From Pseudoduganella albidiflava (lineage in GTDB: Bacteria > Pseudomonadota > Gammaproteobacteria > Burkholderiales > Burkholderiaceae_D), in assembly GCF_004322755.1 (NCBI RefSeq), contig NZ_CP036401.1, positions 682,001 to 746,000 of the forward strand: a DNA stretch of 64,000 nucleotides. Reading direction: 5' to 3'. The translations under genes and the position numbers were made by a program. Under the pieces are notes generated by a model, which saw nothing but the letters and a program-made list of their open reading frames with translations, did no database searches and was not told the DNA's origin. This document shows positions 25,938-34,268 of the stretch, in pieces. Position 1 is the stretch's first letter; every line of letters begins with the position of its first letter.

Positions 25938-26735
25938 ATGTTCAAGGAACTCAAAGCACTGGACCGTATCCAGCACCGCGCGCTGCGCCTGGCGCCGGAC
26001 CAGCCCTATCATTTTGCCGCCGGCCTGATGGTATGTCCCATCATGGCTGGCGAAGTGGCCCAGGTAGCCCGCGATTACCCGATCGTGTTCAGCCGGTCCG
26101 CCAACGGCTTGCCGATGGCCCTGCTCGGCGTACGGCAGGACGTGAACGCCTATGTCACGCCCGACGGCGTGTGGACCGCGCGCTACATCCCCGTCCATGT
26201 GCGCCGCTATCCGTTCATGCTGTCCGACAGTGCCACGCCGGGAGGCGAGGGCGGCGAACGGGCCTTTACCGTGATGTTCGACAGCGCGGCACCGCACCTG
26301 GCCGGGCTGGCAGGGGCGCCGCTGTTCAATCCGGCCGGCGAACCAACCGCGCTGCTGCAAGGCGTGCAGAAACTGCTGATGACGCTGCAGCGCGACACGG
26401 TGGCCACGGAAAAGCTCGTCCAGCAGATCGATGCGGCCGGCCTGCTGGTCGAGCGCTCGCTGAAGGGCCAGCCCAAGAACGGCAAGCCGTTCGCGCTGGA
26501 AGGCCTGCGGATGGTCGATACGCAAAAGCTGGCGGAATGCGCACCTGAAACCTTGCAGGAACTGGTGAAATCAGGTGCAATGCGACTGGTGTATGCCCAC
26601 TTATTGTCGATGGTCAACTTGCAGGATGGTCCCCTGATGCAGTCGAACGATCGCAAGCCGGCGGCCGCGCAAGCCCCTGCGGAGCAGGCCGCGGCGCAAA
26701 TGGGTGATACGATCAGCTTTGCCGGCCTGCGCTGA
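25938..26735 (+). CDS. SapC-family protein
   Basis: 265 residues matching the SapC family, named for the S-layer locus of Campylobacter fetus; its biochemical function is not known. It has the usual early YPIVFSRS and the central RYPFMLSD segment of the family. No signal peptide is seen. GAGGAG lies 7 bases before the ATG. It sits between the surface protein and its exporter, which supports a role in surface-layer production, perhaps as a cytoplasmic partner. The last about 35 residues are Ala/Gln-rich and variable. Confidence 0.87.
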   Translation: MFKELKALDRIQHRALRLAPDQPYHFAAGLMVCPIMAGEVAQVARDYPIVFSRSANGLPMALLGVRQDVNAYVTPDGVWTARYIPVHVRRYPFMLSDSATPGGEGGERAFTVMFDSAAPHLAGLAGAPLFNPAGEPTALLQGVQKLLMTLQRDTVATEKLVQQIDAAGLLVERSLKGQPKNGKPFALEGLRMVDTQKLAECAPETLQELVKSGAMRLVYAHLLSMVNLQDGPLMQSNDRKPAAAQAPAEQAAAQMGDTISFAGLR

Positions 26736-26781
26736 CCCGGCCTTTCGCACGCAGCGGCAGCAATGCCGCGCGTGACCTGGC

Positions 26782-26837
26782 CCGCATCGTGCAGCCCGCA
26801 TCGTGCAGCCTGCATCGTGCAGCCCACGCCGTGCAGC
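26782..26837. repeat. Tandem array, 14-bp unit x4, after sapC
   Basis: Units at 26782, 26796, 26810 and 26824. The first two are identical (CCGCATCGTGCAGC) and the others differ at 1-3 positions. It begins 46 bases after the sapC stop, in the 337-bp gap before the exporter operon. Confidence 0.9.
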
Positions 26838-26957
26838 CACCCGTACCGCCTTCGCGGTACCGACTGCATCCACACCGATGGGGCCGGTTCCAATGACCTT
26901 CTTCCTTACCGACAAACAACGGCTTGCATGTCGGTAGCGACGATATCCCCGAAAATT

Positions 26958-26998
26958 TGTGATACAGGTCACATTTTTTACATGTTTTAAGCGATAAT
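26958..26998 (+). promoter_or_regulatory. Predicted class II CRP-activated promoter of the type I secretion operon
   Basis: TGTGATACAGGTCACA (26958-26973) is a perfect TGTGA-N6-TCACA site, followed 19 bases later by GATAAT (26993-26998) as a -10. A start near 27005 places the site near -40. The leader to the ATG at 27073 would be about 68 bases. The arrangement matches the surface-protein promoter. Confidence 0.75.
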
Positions 26999-27072
26999 GT
27001 GCGATCTGTAAAACCGCGGCAATATTGCTTGTCGCTTACAAGCCAGTCTTTCGTCGCATCGTCCCCACGCCA

Positions 27073-28824
27073 ATGAAAATCAAACTACCCAGTGCCAAGA
27101 ACGAGATCGAACGGGTCCTTGCGCAATTCAAGTCCACCTTCTTCACCGTCGGCACCTTCAGCGCCATCAGCAACCTGCTGATGCTGGTCCCGTCCATCTA
27201 CATGTTGCAGGTCTACGACCGCGTGCTGTCGAGCCGCAACGAAATCACGCTGCTGATGCTGACCTTGCTGATGCTGGGTGCGTTCGCACTGGTGGCCGGC
27301 CTGGAAATCGTGCGCAGCTTCGTGCTGATCCGCGTGGGCGCGAAGTTCGACATGACGCTGAACAAGCGTGTCTACACGGCCTCGTTCGAACAGAACCTGC
27401 GCCGCTCGGGCGGCAATCCCTCCCAGGCCCTGATGGACCTGACCACGCTGCGCCAGTTCCTCACCGGTAATGCGCTGTTTGCCTTCTTCGACGCGCCGTG
27501 GTTCCCCATCTACCTGATCGTGATCTTCCTGTTCGACTGGCAGCTGGGCCTGTTCGCGCTGTGCGGTACCGCCATCCTGATCACGCTGGCCTACGTGAAC
27601 GAACGCGTCACTCGCAAGCCGCTGGAAGAAGCCGGCACCACGTCGATCGCCGCCAACAACCTGGCCTCGAACAACCTGCGCAATGCCGAAGTCATCGAAT
27701 CGATGGGCATGCTGCCGAGCCTGATGGACCGCTGGTTCAAGCTGCATGGCAAGTTCCTGATGCTGCAGGCCGACGCCAGCCAGAAGGCCGGCGTCATCGG
27801 CTCGATCACCAAGTTCTTCCAGTCGTCGCTGCAGTCGCTGATCCTCGGCATGGGCGCGCTGCTCGTGCTGGAAAACCACATCACGCCCGGCATGATGATC
27901 GCCGCGTCGATCCTGGTGGGCCGCGCGCTGGCGCCGGTGCAGCAGGTGATCGGCGTGTGGAAGAGCTGGAGCAGCACCCGCAGCGCGTACACCCGCCTGT
28001 TGAAGCTGCTGGAAGACAATCCGGAACGCCCGGCCGGCATGCCGCTGCCCAAGCCGGCGGGCAGCGTGACGGTCGAAGCGGTGACCGCCGCGCCGCCGGG
28101 TTCGCAGGTTGCGGTGATCAAGAACCTGTCGTTCGCCATCATGGCCGGCGACGTGGTGGGCATCATCGGCGCCAGCGGCTCCGGCAAGTCGACCCTGGCG
28201 CGCCTGCTGGTGGGCGTGTGGCCTGCCGCCATGGGCAAGGTTCGCCTCGATGGCGCCGACATCTACACCTGGAACAAGGGTGAGCTGGGCCCGCATATCG
28301 GCTACCTGCCGCAGGACGTGGAACTGTTCGGCGGCACCGTCAGCGACAATATCGCCCGCTTCGGCGAAGTCGACCCGGCCAAGGTGGTGGAAGCGGCCAA
28401 GCGCGCCGGTGTCCACGACATGATCCTGCACCTGCCGAAAGGCTACGATACCGTGCTGGGCGAAGCCGGCGCCGGTTTGTCCGGCGGCCAGCGCCAGCGG
28501 CTGGGCCTGGCACGTGCGATGTATGGCGACCCGTCGCTGATCGTGCTCGATGAACCCAACTCGAACCTGGACGACGTGGGCGAAGCGGCCCTGGTGACGG
28601 CCATCAACGACCTGCGGCAGCACGGCAAGACCATCGTGCTGGTCACCCACCGCACCAGCGTGCTGAGCGTGACGAACAAGCTGCTGCTGCTGCGCGACGG
28701 CATGGCCCAGTCGTTCGGCCCGACCAGCCAGGTCATCGCCTCGCTGAACGAGGCGAACCAGAAGCAGGCGGCGCAGAACCGCCTGGCGGCGGCTCCGGCG
28801 CAACCGACAACCTCTACCGTTTGA
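27073..28824 (+). CDS. Type I secretion ABC transporter (PrtD/RsaD type)
   Basis: 583 residues. The membrane domain (about 20-300, six hydrophobic segments) includes the family sequence YMLQVYDRVLSSRNE near 45. The nucleotide-binding domain has Walker A GASGSGKST (about 366), signature LSGGQRQRLGLARA (about 469) and Walker B LIVLDEPNSNLD (about 489). There is no N-terminal C39 peptidase, so the substrate is exported uncut from a C-terminal signal, fitting the RTX and surface proteins here. The ATG at 27073 has no clear ribosome site; an upstream TTG at 27025 is less likely. The HlyD gene follows by 5 bases. Confidence 0.93.
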   Translation: MKIKLPSAKNEIERVLAQFKSTFFTVGTFSAISNLLMLVPSIYMLQVYDRVLSSRNEITLLMLTLLMLGAFALVAGLEIVRSFVLIRVGAKFDMTLNKRVYTASFEQNLRRSGGNPSQALMDLTTLRQFLTGNALFAFFDAPWFPIYLIVIFLFDWQLGLFALCGTAILITLAYVNERVTRKPLEEAGTTSIAANNLASNNLRNAEVIESMGMLPSLMDRWFKLHGKFLMLQADASQKAGVIGSITKFFQSSLQSLILGMGALLVLENHITPGMMIAASILVGRALAPVQQVIGVWKSWSSTRSAYTRLLKLLEDNPERPAGMPLPKPAGSVTVEAVTAAPPGSQVAVIKNLSFAIMAGDVVGIIGASGSGKSTLARLLVGVWPAAMGKVRLDGADIYTWNKGELGPHIGYLPQDVELFGGTVSDNIARFGEVDPAKVVEAAKRAGVHDMILHLPKGYDTVLGEAGAGLSGGQRQRLGLARAMYGDPSLIVLDEPNSNLDDVGEAALVTAINDLRQHGKTIVLVTHRTSVLSVTNKLLLLRDGMAQSFGPTSQVIASLNEANQKQAAQNRLAAAPAQPTTSTV

Positions 28825-28829
28825 ACAGC

Positions 28830-30182
28830 ATGAAACTCATTACCAAGAACGCGAGCGACGTCGTCGCTCATGATGTGACTCCGCTCGAGGTGGATACCGA
28901 CGCGCGCTCGTTCAGCCGGATCGGCTGGCTGGTCGTGCTGATCGGCTTCGGCGGCTTTTTGCTGTGGGCGATCTTCGCGCCCCTGGACCGGGGCGTGCCG
29001 ATGTCCGGCTACGTCGCCAAGGAATCGAACCGCAAGGCGGTGCAGCACCTGACCGGCGGCGTCGTGCAGGAAATCCTCGTCAAGGACGGCGACGTGGTCA
29101 AGGAAGGGCAGGTGCTGGTGCGCATGAACGAAGTGCAGGTCAAGTCCCAGGCCGAAACCACGCGTACGCAGTACTACGCGGCGCGCGCCGCCGAGGCACG
29201 CCTGCTTGCCGAGCGCGACGGCGCCAAGTCCATCACCTACCCGAAAGACCTGCTCGACAACGCCAGCGATCTGCGCGCCGCGACCAACATGGAAGTGCAG
29301 CGGCAGCTGTTCACCTCCCGCCAGGGCAGCCTGAACAGTGAGCTGAGCGCCATCGAGGAAACCATCCGCGGCCTGCAGGCGCAGGTCAACGGCCTGCAGG
29401 AAGCACGCAAGAGCAAGAAAGCCCAGCTCGCGTCGATCCAGGAACAGCTGGTGGGCATGCGCGACCTGGCCAAGGAAGGCTTCGTGGCGCGCAATCGCTT
29501 GCTGGAACTGGAGCGCATGTACATCCAGGTCGGCGGCCAGATTTCCGAAGACGACGGCAACATCGGCCGCTACCAGAGCCAGATCATGGAATACCGCCTG
29601 CGCGCCATCCAGCGCCGCCAGGACTACCAGAAGGAAGTGCGCACCGAACTGTCGAACATCCAGCGCGAAGCCGATGCGCAGGGCGCCCGCCTGGCGGCCA
29701 ACGACTACGAGCTGCGCAATGTCGAGGTGAAGGCGCCGGTCAGCGGCATCGTCGTCAACCTCGCCGTGTTCACCGAAGGCGGCGTGGTGGCCTCGGGTTT
29801 CCGCATGATGGATATCGTGCCGAGCGGCGACGCCATGGTGGTGGAAGGGCAGCTGCCGGTCAACCTGGTCGACAAGGTGCATGCCGGCCTGCCGGTGGAG
29901 CTGATCTTCTCCGCGTTCAACACCACCAAGACGCCGCATCTCCCTGGCGAAGTGATCAACGTGTCGGCTGACCGCACCGTCGATGAACACACCGGCCAGC
30001 CGTACTACAAGGTGCGCGCCAAGGTCACGCCGGAAGGCCAGAAGCTGATCGCCGAGAAAAAGCTGGTGGTCCAGCCGGGCATGCCGGTGGACCTGTTCGT
30101 GAAGACGGGCGAGCGCTCGATGATGAGCTACCTGCTCAAGCCGCTGACGGACCGTGCCAAGTTGTCGATGAGCGAGGAATGA
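28830..30182 (+). CDS. Type I secretion membrane fusion protein (HlyD/PrtE family)
   Basis: 450 residues. A cytoplasmic N-terminus, one membrane anchor (about 30-52), a first lipoyl half near 80 (GGVVQEILVKDGDVV), a long alpha-helical hairpin (about 110-275), a second lipoyl half (VKAPVSGIVVNLAVFTEGG, about 297) and a beta domain. It bridges the inner-membrane ABC protein and the TolC-type channel. The ATG at 28830 is preferred to the TTG at 28821 that overlaps the ABC stop. Its own stop overlaps the TolC start by 4 bases. Confidence 0.92.
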   Translation: MKLITKNASDVVAHDVTPLEVDTDARSFSRIGWLVVLIGFGGFLLWAIFAPLDRGVPMSGYVAKESNRKAVQHLTGGVVQEILVKDGDVVKEGQVLVRMNEVQVKSQAETTRTQYYAARAAEARLLAERDGAKSITYPKDLLDNASDLRAATNMEVQRQLFTSRQGSLNSELSAIEETIRGLQAQVNGLQEARKSKKAQLASIQEQLVGMRDLAKEGFVARNRLLELERMYIQVGGQISEDDGNIGRYQSQIMEYRLRAIQRRQDYQKEVRTELSNIQREADAQGARLAANDYELRNVEVKAPVSGIVVNLAVFTEGGVVASGFRMMDIVPSGDAMVVEGQLPVNLVDKVHAGLPVELIFSAFNTTKTPHLPGEVINVSADRTVDEHTGQPYYKVRAKVTPEGQKLIAEKKLVVQPGMPVDLFVKTGERSMMSYLLKPLTDRAKLSMSEE

Positions 30183-31543
30183 TGAGCGTGAGCCGAATCT
30201 TTCATTCGAAACTGAACCTGAAACTGCTGGCCGGCGCCGCGCTGCTGGCCTGTGCCGGTGGCGCCCATGCGCTGTCGTTCCAGGATGCCTACGATGCCGC
30301 GTTGCGCAACGATCCCACTTACCGGGTGGCCTTCTACGAGAACGAGTCCGGCAAGGAAAACCGCGTGCTGGGCCGTTCGGCCCTGCTGCCGTCGGTGTCC
30401 GCCAACTCGTCGGTGAACCGCAACTTGCTGGACCGCACGATCCGCCAGCCGAACGGGCGCGAAACCACCGACAACCCGCGCTACCTCAGCAAGTCCCATT
30501 CGATCTCGCTGCGCCAGCCGCTGATCAACATGGATGGCCTGGCCCGCTACAAGCAGGGCAAGGCGCAGTCCGAGATGAGCGAGGCGATCTTCGACGTGCG
30601 CACCGGCGAAGTGGCGATCCGCGTGGCCGGCGCCTATTTCGATGCGCTGCTGGCGCGCGACCAGCTGCGCCTGGCCAAGGCCCAGCGCGACATGTATGCC
30701 GAACAGAGCACCGTCAACCGCCGCATGTTCCAGGCCGGCCAGGGGACCCGCACGGACATGCTGGAAACCCAGGCGCGCCTGGACGTGGCGCAGGCCGCCG
30801 TGCTGGAGGCCGAAGACCAGGTCACGATCATGCGCAATACGCTCGAAGAGATCGTTGGCACGGAGGTGGGCAACCTCGACGAACTGAACGCGGACTTCCG
30901 CTTCCTGCCGCTGAGCCCCGCCACCTACGAGGACTGGAAGGCCATCGCCTTGCAGAACAATGCCGACGTCAAGGCGGGCAAGCTGGCCACCGAGGTATCG
31001 CGCCAGGAAATCAACAAGGCGCGCGCCGGCCACCTGCCGCGCCTCGACCTGGTGGCTTCCTACAGCAAGGCCGATTCGGAAACCATCAACACGCTGAACC
31101 AGGACACCAACAACAAGGCGATCGGCGTGCAGCTGACCGTGCCACTGTATTCCGGCGGCGCCGTGTCCGCGCAGGGCCGCCAGGCGGTGGCGGGCTTCGA
31201 GCGCGCCAAGGCCGACCTCGAAGTGCGCACCGACAAGGTGCTGGTGGAACTGCGCAAGGCGCACAGCCAGGTCGTCAGCAGCGTCACGCGCATCGAAGCG
31301 CTGAACAACGCCGTCAGCTCGGGGCATGCGCTGCTCAACGCCACCACGCAAAGCATCAAGGGCGGCGAACGCATCAACCTCGACCTGCTGACCGCCCAGC
31401 AGCAGCTGACCACCTCGCAGCGCGACCTGGCCCAGGCGCGCTACACCTACCTGCTGGCCACGCTGCGCCTGCGCAATGCGGCGGGCGTGCTGAGCCGGTC
31501 CGATATCGAGCAGGTGGCGGGGTTCTTCCGCAAGCAGCAGTAA
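30179..31543 (+). CDS. TolC-family outer membrane channel
   Basis: 454 residues. Signal peptide with cleavage near AHA-LS (about residue 32), then two OEP repeats rich in long helices, as in TolC. FQDAYDAALRNDPTYR at the mature start and GERINLDLLTAQQQL near 400 are characteristic. It completes the secretion system with the ABC and HlyD genes. A second ATG is one codon later. GAGGAA lies just upstream. A strong terminator follows. Confidence 0.93.
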   Translation: MMSVSRIFHSKLNLKLLAGAALLACAGGAHALSFQDAYDAALRNDPTYRVAFYENESGKENRVLGRSALLPSVSANSSVNRNLLDRTIRQPNGRETTDNPRYLSKSHSISLRQPLINMDGLARYKQGKAQSEMSEAIFDVRTGEVAIRVAGAYFDALLARDQLRLAKAQRDMYAEQSTVNRRMFQAGQGTRTDMLETQARLDVAQAAVLEAEDQVTIMRNTLEEIVGTEVGNLDELNADFRFLPLSPATYEDWKAIALQNNADVKAGKLATEVSRQEINKARAGHLPRLDLVASYSKADSETINTLNQDTNNKAIGVQLTVPLYSGGAVSAQGRQAVAGFERAKADLEVRTDKVLVELRKAHSQVVSSVTRIEALNNAVSSGHALLNATTQSIKGGERINLDLLTAQQQLTTSQRDLAQARYTYLLATLRLRNAAGVLSRSDIEQVAGFFRKQQ

Positions 31544-31572
31544 GCTCGCCGGGAATACCCGATCTGAAAACA

Positions 31573-31601
31573 AAATGCCGGCGCAATGCCGGCATTTTTT
31601 T
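31573..31601 (+). terminator. Rho-independent terminator after the secretion operon
   Basis: Stem AAATGCCGGC with GCCGGCATTT, 5-base loop, and seven T. It also lies at the end of the convergent reverse operon. Confidence 0.92.
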
Positions 31602-31636
31602 CGAAAGGCGGACAGTACCCGCCTCGAATTGCCCGC

Positions 31637-32377
31637 TTACTGCCCTTCCGGCGACCGCTCCAGGAACGCCTGCAGCTCCGCTGGCGTGCCCAGCACGTGC
31701 ACCGTGGCCGGATCGAGGTCGGCGATCGAGATGCGCCCGCCGTCGCGCAGCAACTGCTTGTAGAGAGGCGCGACATAGCGTTCGCCCCGCACCAGGTTGG
31801 CCGGATCGGCAAAGAAGCGCTCGTAGGCGCTGGCATAGTCGGCCGCGCGGGCGAACCAGTACAGGCCGATCGAGGCGAAGTCCGAGATGCGCTCCTTCTC
31901 GGCCAGGTCGGTGGCCCAGCCATCCTCGCCGAGCCGCACGAAGCTCCAGTGATCGCCCGGCACCTGGAAGCAGGGTACCCAGCCATCCGATCCCGGGCGG
32001 ATATCGGCCGGCGCCAGCGCGCGCGGTTCCACATAGGTGTCGATGTTGTAGATCAGCAGCGGCGCATCGGCCTGCCACAGGGCGCGCGACAGCCAGGCGC
32101 TGGTGGCCTGGCCATCCGTCACCGCGTCGAGTTCCAGCACATGCACGTCCGCCAGGCCCAGGGCCGCGCAGCGTTCGCGCACGTAGGCGCCCGAATCGTT
32201 CTCCTTCAGGCAGACGAAGATCAGCCGCGCCGGCTGTTCCAGGAACTGCTGGAGCGACAGCATCGACCAGTCGAACAGGCTGCGCCCGTGCGCCATGATC
32301 TCGTATTTCGGCACCGTGTAGCCGGCGTCGTAGAAGCGCGAGCCGCGGCCCGCCATCGTGATGACAATGTTCTGCAT
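31637..32377 (-). CDS. Nucleotidyltransferase-like protein of capsule/LPS modification type
   Basis: 246 residues with a GT-A-like nucleotidyltransferase fold. The start NIVITMAGRGSRF resembles the Gly-rich nucleotide loop, GYTVPKYEI gives the substrate-binding Lys, and NIDTYV near 107 the metal Asp. Relatives activate sugars or small phospho-alcohols with CTP or UTP. It is the last gene of a reverse operon, after a HAD protein and a kinase-like protein, so the three may make and activate a phosphorylated decoration. The ATG at 32377 has GAGG 9 bases upstream; a GTG at 32392 overlaps the HAD stop. Confidence 0.75.
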   Translation of the reverse strand: MQNIVITMAGRGSRFYDAGYTVPKYEIMAHGRSLFDWSMLSLQQFLEQPARLIFVCLKENDSGAYVRERCAALGLADVHVLELDAVTDGQATSAWLSRALWQADAPLLIYNIDTYVEPRALAPADIRPGSDGWVPCFQVPGDHWSFVRLGEDGWATDLAEKERISDFASIGLYWFARAADYASAYERFFADPANLVRGERYVAPLYKQLLRDGGRISIADLDPATVHVLGTPAELQAFLERSPEGQ

Positions 32378-32388
32378 CGGTACCGGCC

Positions 32389-32787
32389 TCACTCGTGGCC
32401 CAGCAACTGGTGGATTTCCTGCTCGGACAGGCGCAGGAATTCATCGGGACGGACGGCCCGGTCGTCGATGTAGAACCCCTTGGTGCGCGGCCAGGGCTTG
32501 CCGAACAGGATTTCGTCGTACGGCACGTCCCAGCGGGCCAGCCAGTCGAGCAGCACGGGGGCGGTGTGCTTGTTGATCAGGCCCAGGTTATGGTTGTGCG
32601 TCTTCATGTTGCGCGACGTGTACAGCATGATGCGGTAGCCCCGTTGCTGGTATTCGCGCAGCTTGGCCAGCATGTCGGCCCGCGGCACCAGGTCCGCATA
32701 GGATTGATCGGCCGTCTTGATGTCGCAAAGGGTGCCGTCGATGTCGACCACCAGCATCGCGTCATCGTGGGAAATTTCAGTCGTCAT
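32389..32787 (-). CDS. Small HAD-superfamily protein of capsule-biosynthesis type
   Basis: 132 residues. MLVVDIDGTLCD (about 11-22) is HAD motif I with both catalytic Asp residues. YTSRNM (about 56) gives the motif II Ser/Thr region, GKPWPRTKGFYIDDRAV the motif III Lys and IDD motif IV. No large cap domain is present. Such proteins are annotated as capsular biosynthesis phosphatases or kinase-phosphatase relatives. It overlaps the kinase-like gene by 11 bases. Confidence 0.78.
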   Translation of the reverse strand: MTTEISHDDAMLVVDIDGTLCDIKTADQSYADLVPRADMLAKLREYQQRGYRIMLYTSRNMKTHNHNLGLINKHTAPVLLDWLARWDVPYDEILFGKPWPRTKGFYIDDRAVRPDEFLRLSEQEIHQLLGHE

Positions 32788-34267
32788 GTTCCACCTCGTT
32801 CAGGATCGCGTGCGCCTTCAGCAGGAAGGCCAGCACTTTATTCGGTACATCGATATGCAGCGGCAGCATGGACAGGAACAGCGAAGCCTCGCCCAGCCGC
32901 ACGATGCGCGGGTCGTAGCCCTGCGTGCGCAAGTGGCGGGTGAAGAGCGGCTTCAGCGCGGTCTGGCCGCCCAGGTTGAGGTGCAGGCGCAACGCGTTGT
33001 CGTCCGTGAAGCCGACCCGGTACTGGCTGTTGTTGATGAAATCATAGTCGCCCAGCACGCTGTGCGAGATCTTGCACAGGTCATACATCGGGTGGGTCCA
33101 CAACTCGCCGGCGCTGAGCGCGCCCTTCGGGTCGATCAGCTTCATCAGGTAGCGCTGCTGGTCGTACAGCACGTTGGAGAAGCACGGGTCGCCGTGGCCG
33201 ATGGCCATGTGGTCGCACTGGAACTGGCGCTCATGCTTGCGGTACAGCCGCAGGTAGCGTTCCAGCTGGCGTTCCAGCGCCAGCTCCGGCGTGCCCGCGG
33301 CGGCCAGCGCGTCGATGCGGCGGCCTTCCGGCATGGCGAGGAATTGCCTGGCGCGCTGCTCCACCTTATCGACGAACAGGCTGCGCGCGGCCTGCGCCGA
33401 CTCGGCGGCGGAACAGGGCTGGCGCGGCCGGCTGGCGATGAAGAACAGCAGCCGTTCCACGAAGGCCTGGAAGCTTTCCGCGTCGAAGGCATCATGTACC
33501 CACTGCAGGGCCACGTCGGCCAGGTAGTAGCGCATCATCCGGTACGAGGCGCGGCCGTTGCCTTCCTCGTAGCCGAAGGGCTGGATCAACCAGGGCCGCA
33601 TCTCTTCCGGCACCAGCGAATGGAACAGGTACTCGGCCTTCATCTTGGCCTGGTCGGTCGAGCTCTTGGTATAGAAATACGTGTCGATATCGACCTGGTT
33701 GAAGTGGCGCGCGGCCGTCGCGCCGGTGGTCAGCGACAGGAAGCCGCGCATGGTCGAGATGTCCAGCGGCTGCAGCGATTGCACGCGTTGCGCGTCGCGC
33801 CAGCCCTGTTCCCAGCCATGCACGGGGCCGGCCGCGAACGCCGGCCAGTATTCCAGCAACTGGTGCGCGTGGCGCAGGAACAGCAGCAGCGGCTTGTAGG
33901 GCCGGTCGGTGAAATCCTCTTCCGCGTAGGGCAGCCGTTCGACCAGCATGGCCAGGCGGTCCGGGTCGGGAAAGCCGGCCCGGCCGGCGATCACGCACAC
34001 GGCGCATTCGTCGTCGCTGGCTTCCAGCCGGGCGCGCAGGGCGGGCAGGTCGCCATCGTCGCGCAGGTGCACCAGCGCGTGGCGCGCCCACGCGGGCAGG
34101 GCGGCACGGAAGTGATCCGCCAGCGGCTGGCGGCGCACGATGATGTCGCCGTAGTGGCGGCACCCGACCAGCGAAAGCAGTTCGCCATCGGTCAGTTCGC
34201 GGTCATCGAGAACAATCAGTAAATTCGGCAGCAGATTCGGCGGCAAAGTCGGGGAAGGGGAGGGCAT
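32777..34267 (-). CDS. Kinase-like protein (aminoglycoside/choline phosphotransferase fold)
   Basis: 496 residues. The C-terminal half has the phosphotransferase loop GHGDPCFSN (about 353-361) with catalytic Asp and Asn, and LIDPKG (about 376), the Mg-binding Asp, as in APH and choline kinases. The N-terminal about 180 residues look like a small nucleotide-binding or sugar-nucleotide-like domain (CRHYGDIIVRR, ERLPYAEEDF), so it may be bifunctional. With the HAD and nucleotidyltransferase genes that follow, it suggests synthesis of a phosphorylated group for the glycan made by this operon. The substrate is unknown. Its N-terminus carries NLLPNLL repeats from a 12-bp array. Confidence 0.65.
   Translation of the reverse strand: MPSPSPTLPPNLLPNLLIVLDDRELTDGELLSLVGCRHYGDIIVRRQPLADHFRAALPAWARHALVHLRDDGDLPALRARLEASDDECAVCVIAGRAGFPDPDRLAMLVERLPYAEEDFTDRPYKPLLLFLRHAHQLLEYWPAFAAGPVHGWEQGWRDAQRVQSLQPLDISTMRGFLSLTTGATAARHFNQVDIDTYFYTKSSTDQAKMKAEYLFHSLVPEEMRPWLIQPFGYEEGNGRASYRMMRYYLADVALQWVHDAFDAESFQAFVERLLFFIASRPRQPCSAAESAQAARSLFVDKVEQRARQFLAMPEGRRIDALAAAGTPELALERQLERYLRLYRKHERQFQCDHMAIGHGDPCFSNVLYDQQRYLMKLIDPKGALSAGELWTHPMYDLCKISHSVLGDYDFINNSQYRVGFTDDNALRLHLNLGGQTALKPLFTRHLRTQGYDPRIVRLGEASLFLSMLPLHIDVPNKVLAFLLKAHAILNEVEHDD
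34217..34252. repeat. In-frame tandem array, 12-bp unit x3, at the kinase-like gene start
   Basis: Units CAGTAAATTCGG (34217), CAGCAGATTCGG (34229) and CGGCAAAGTCGG (34241), degenerate. They encode residues 6-17 of the kinase-like protein. Confidence 0.7.
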
Positions 34268-34268
34268 G

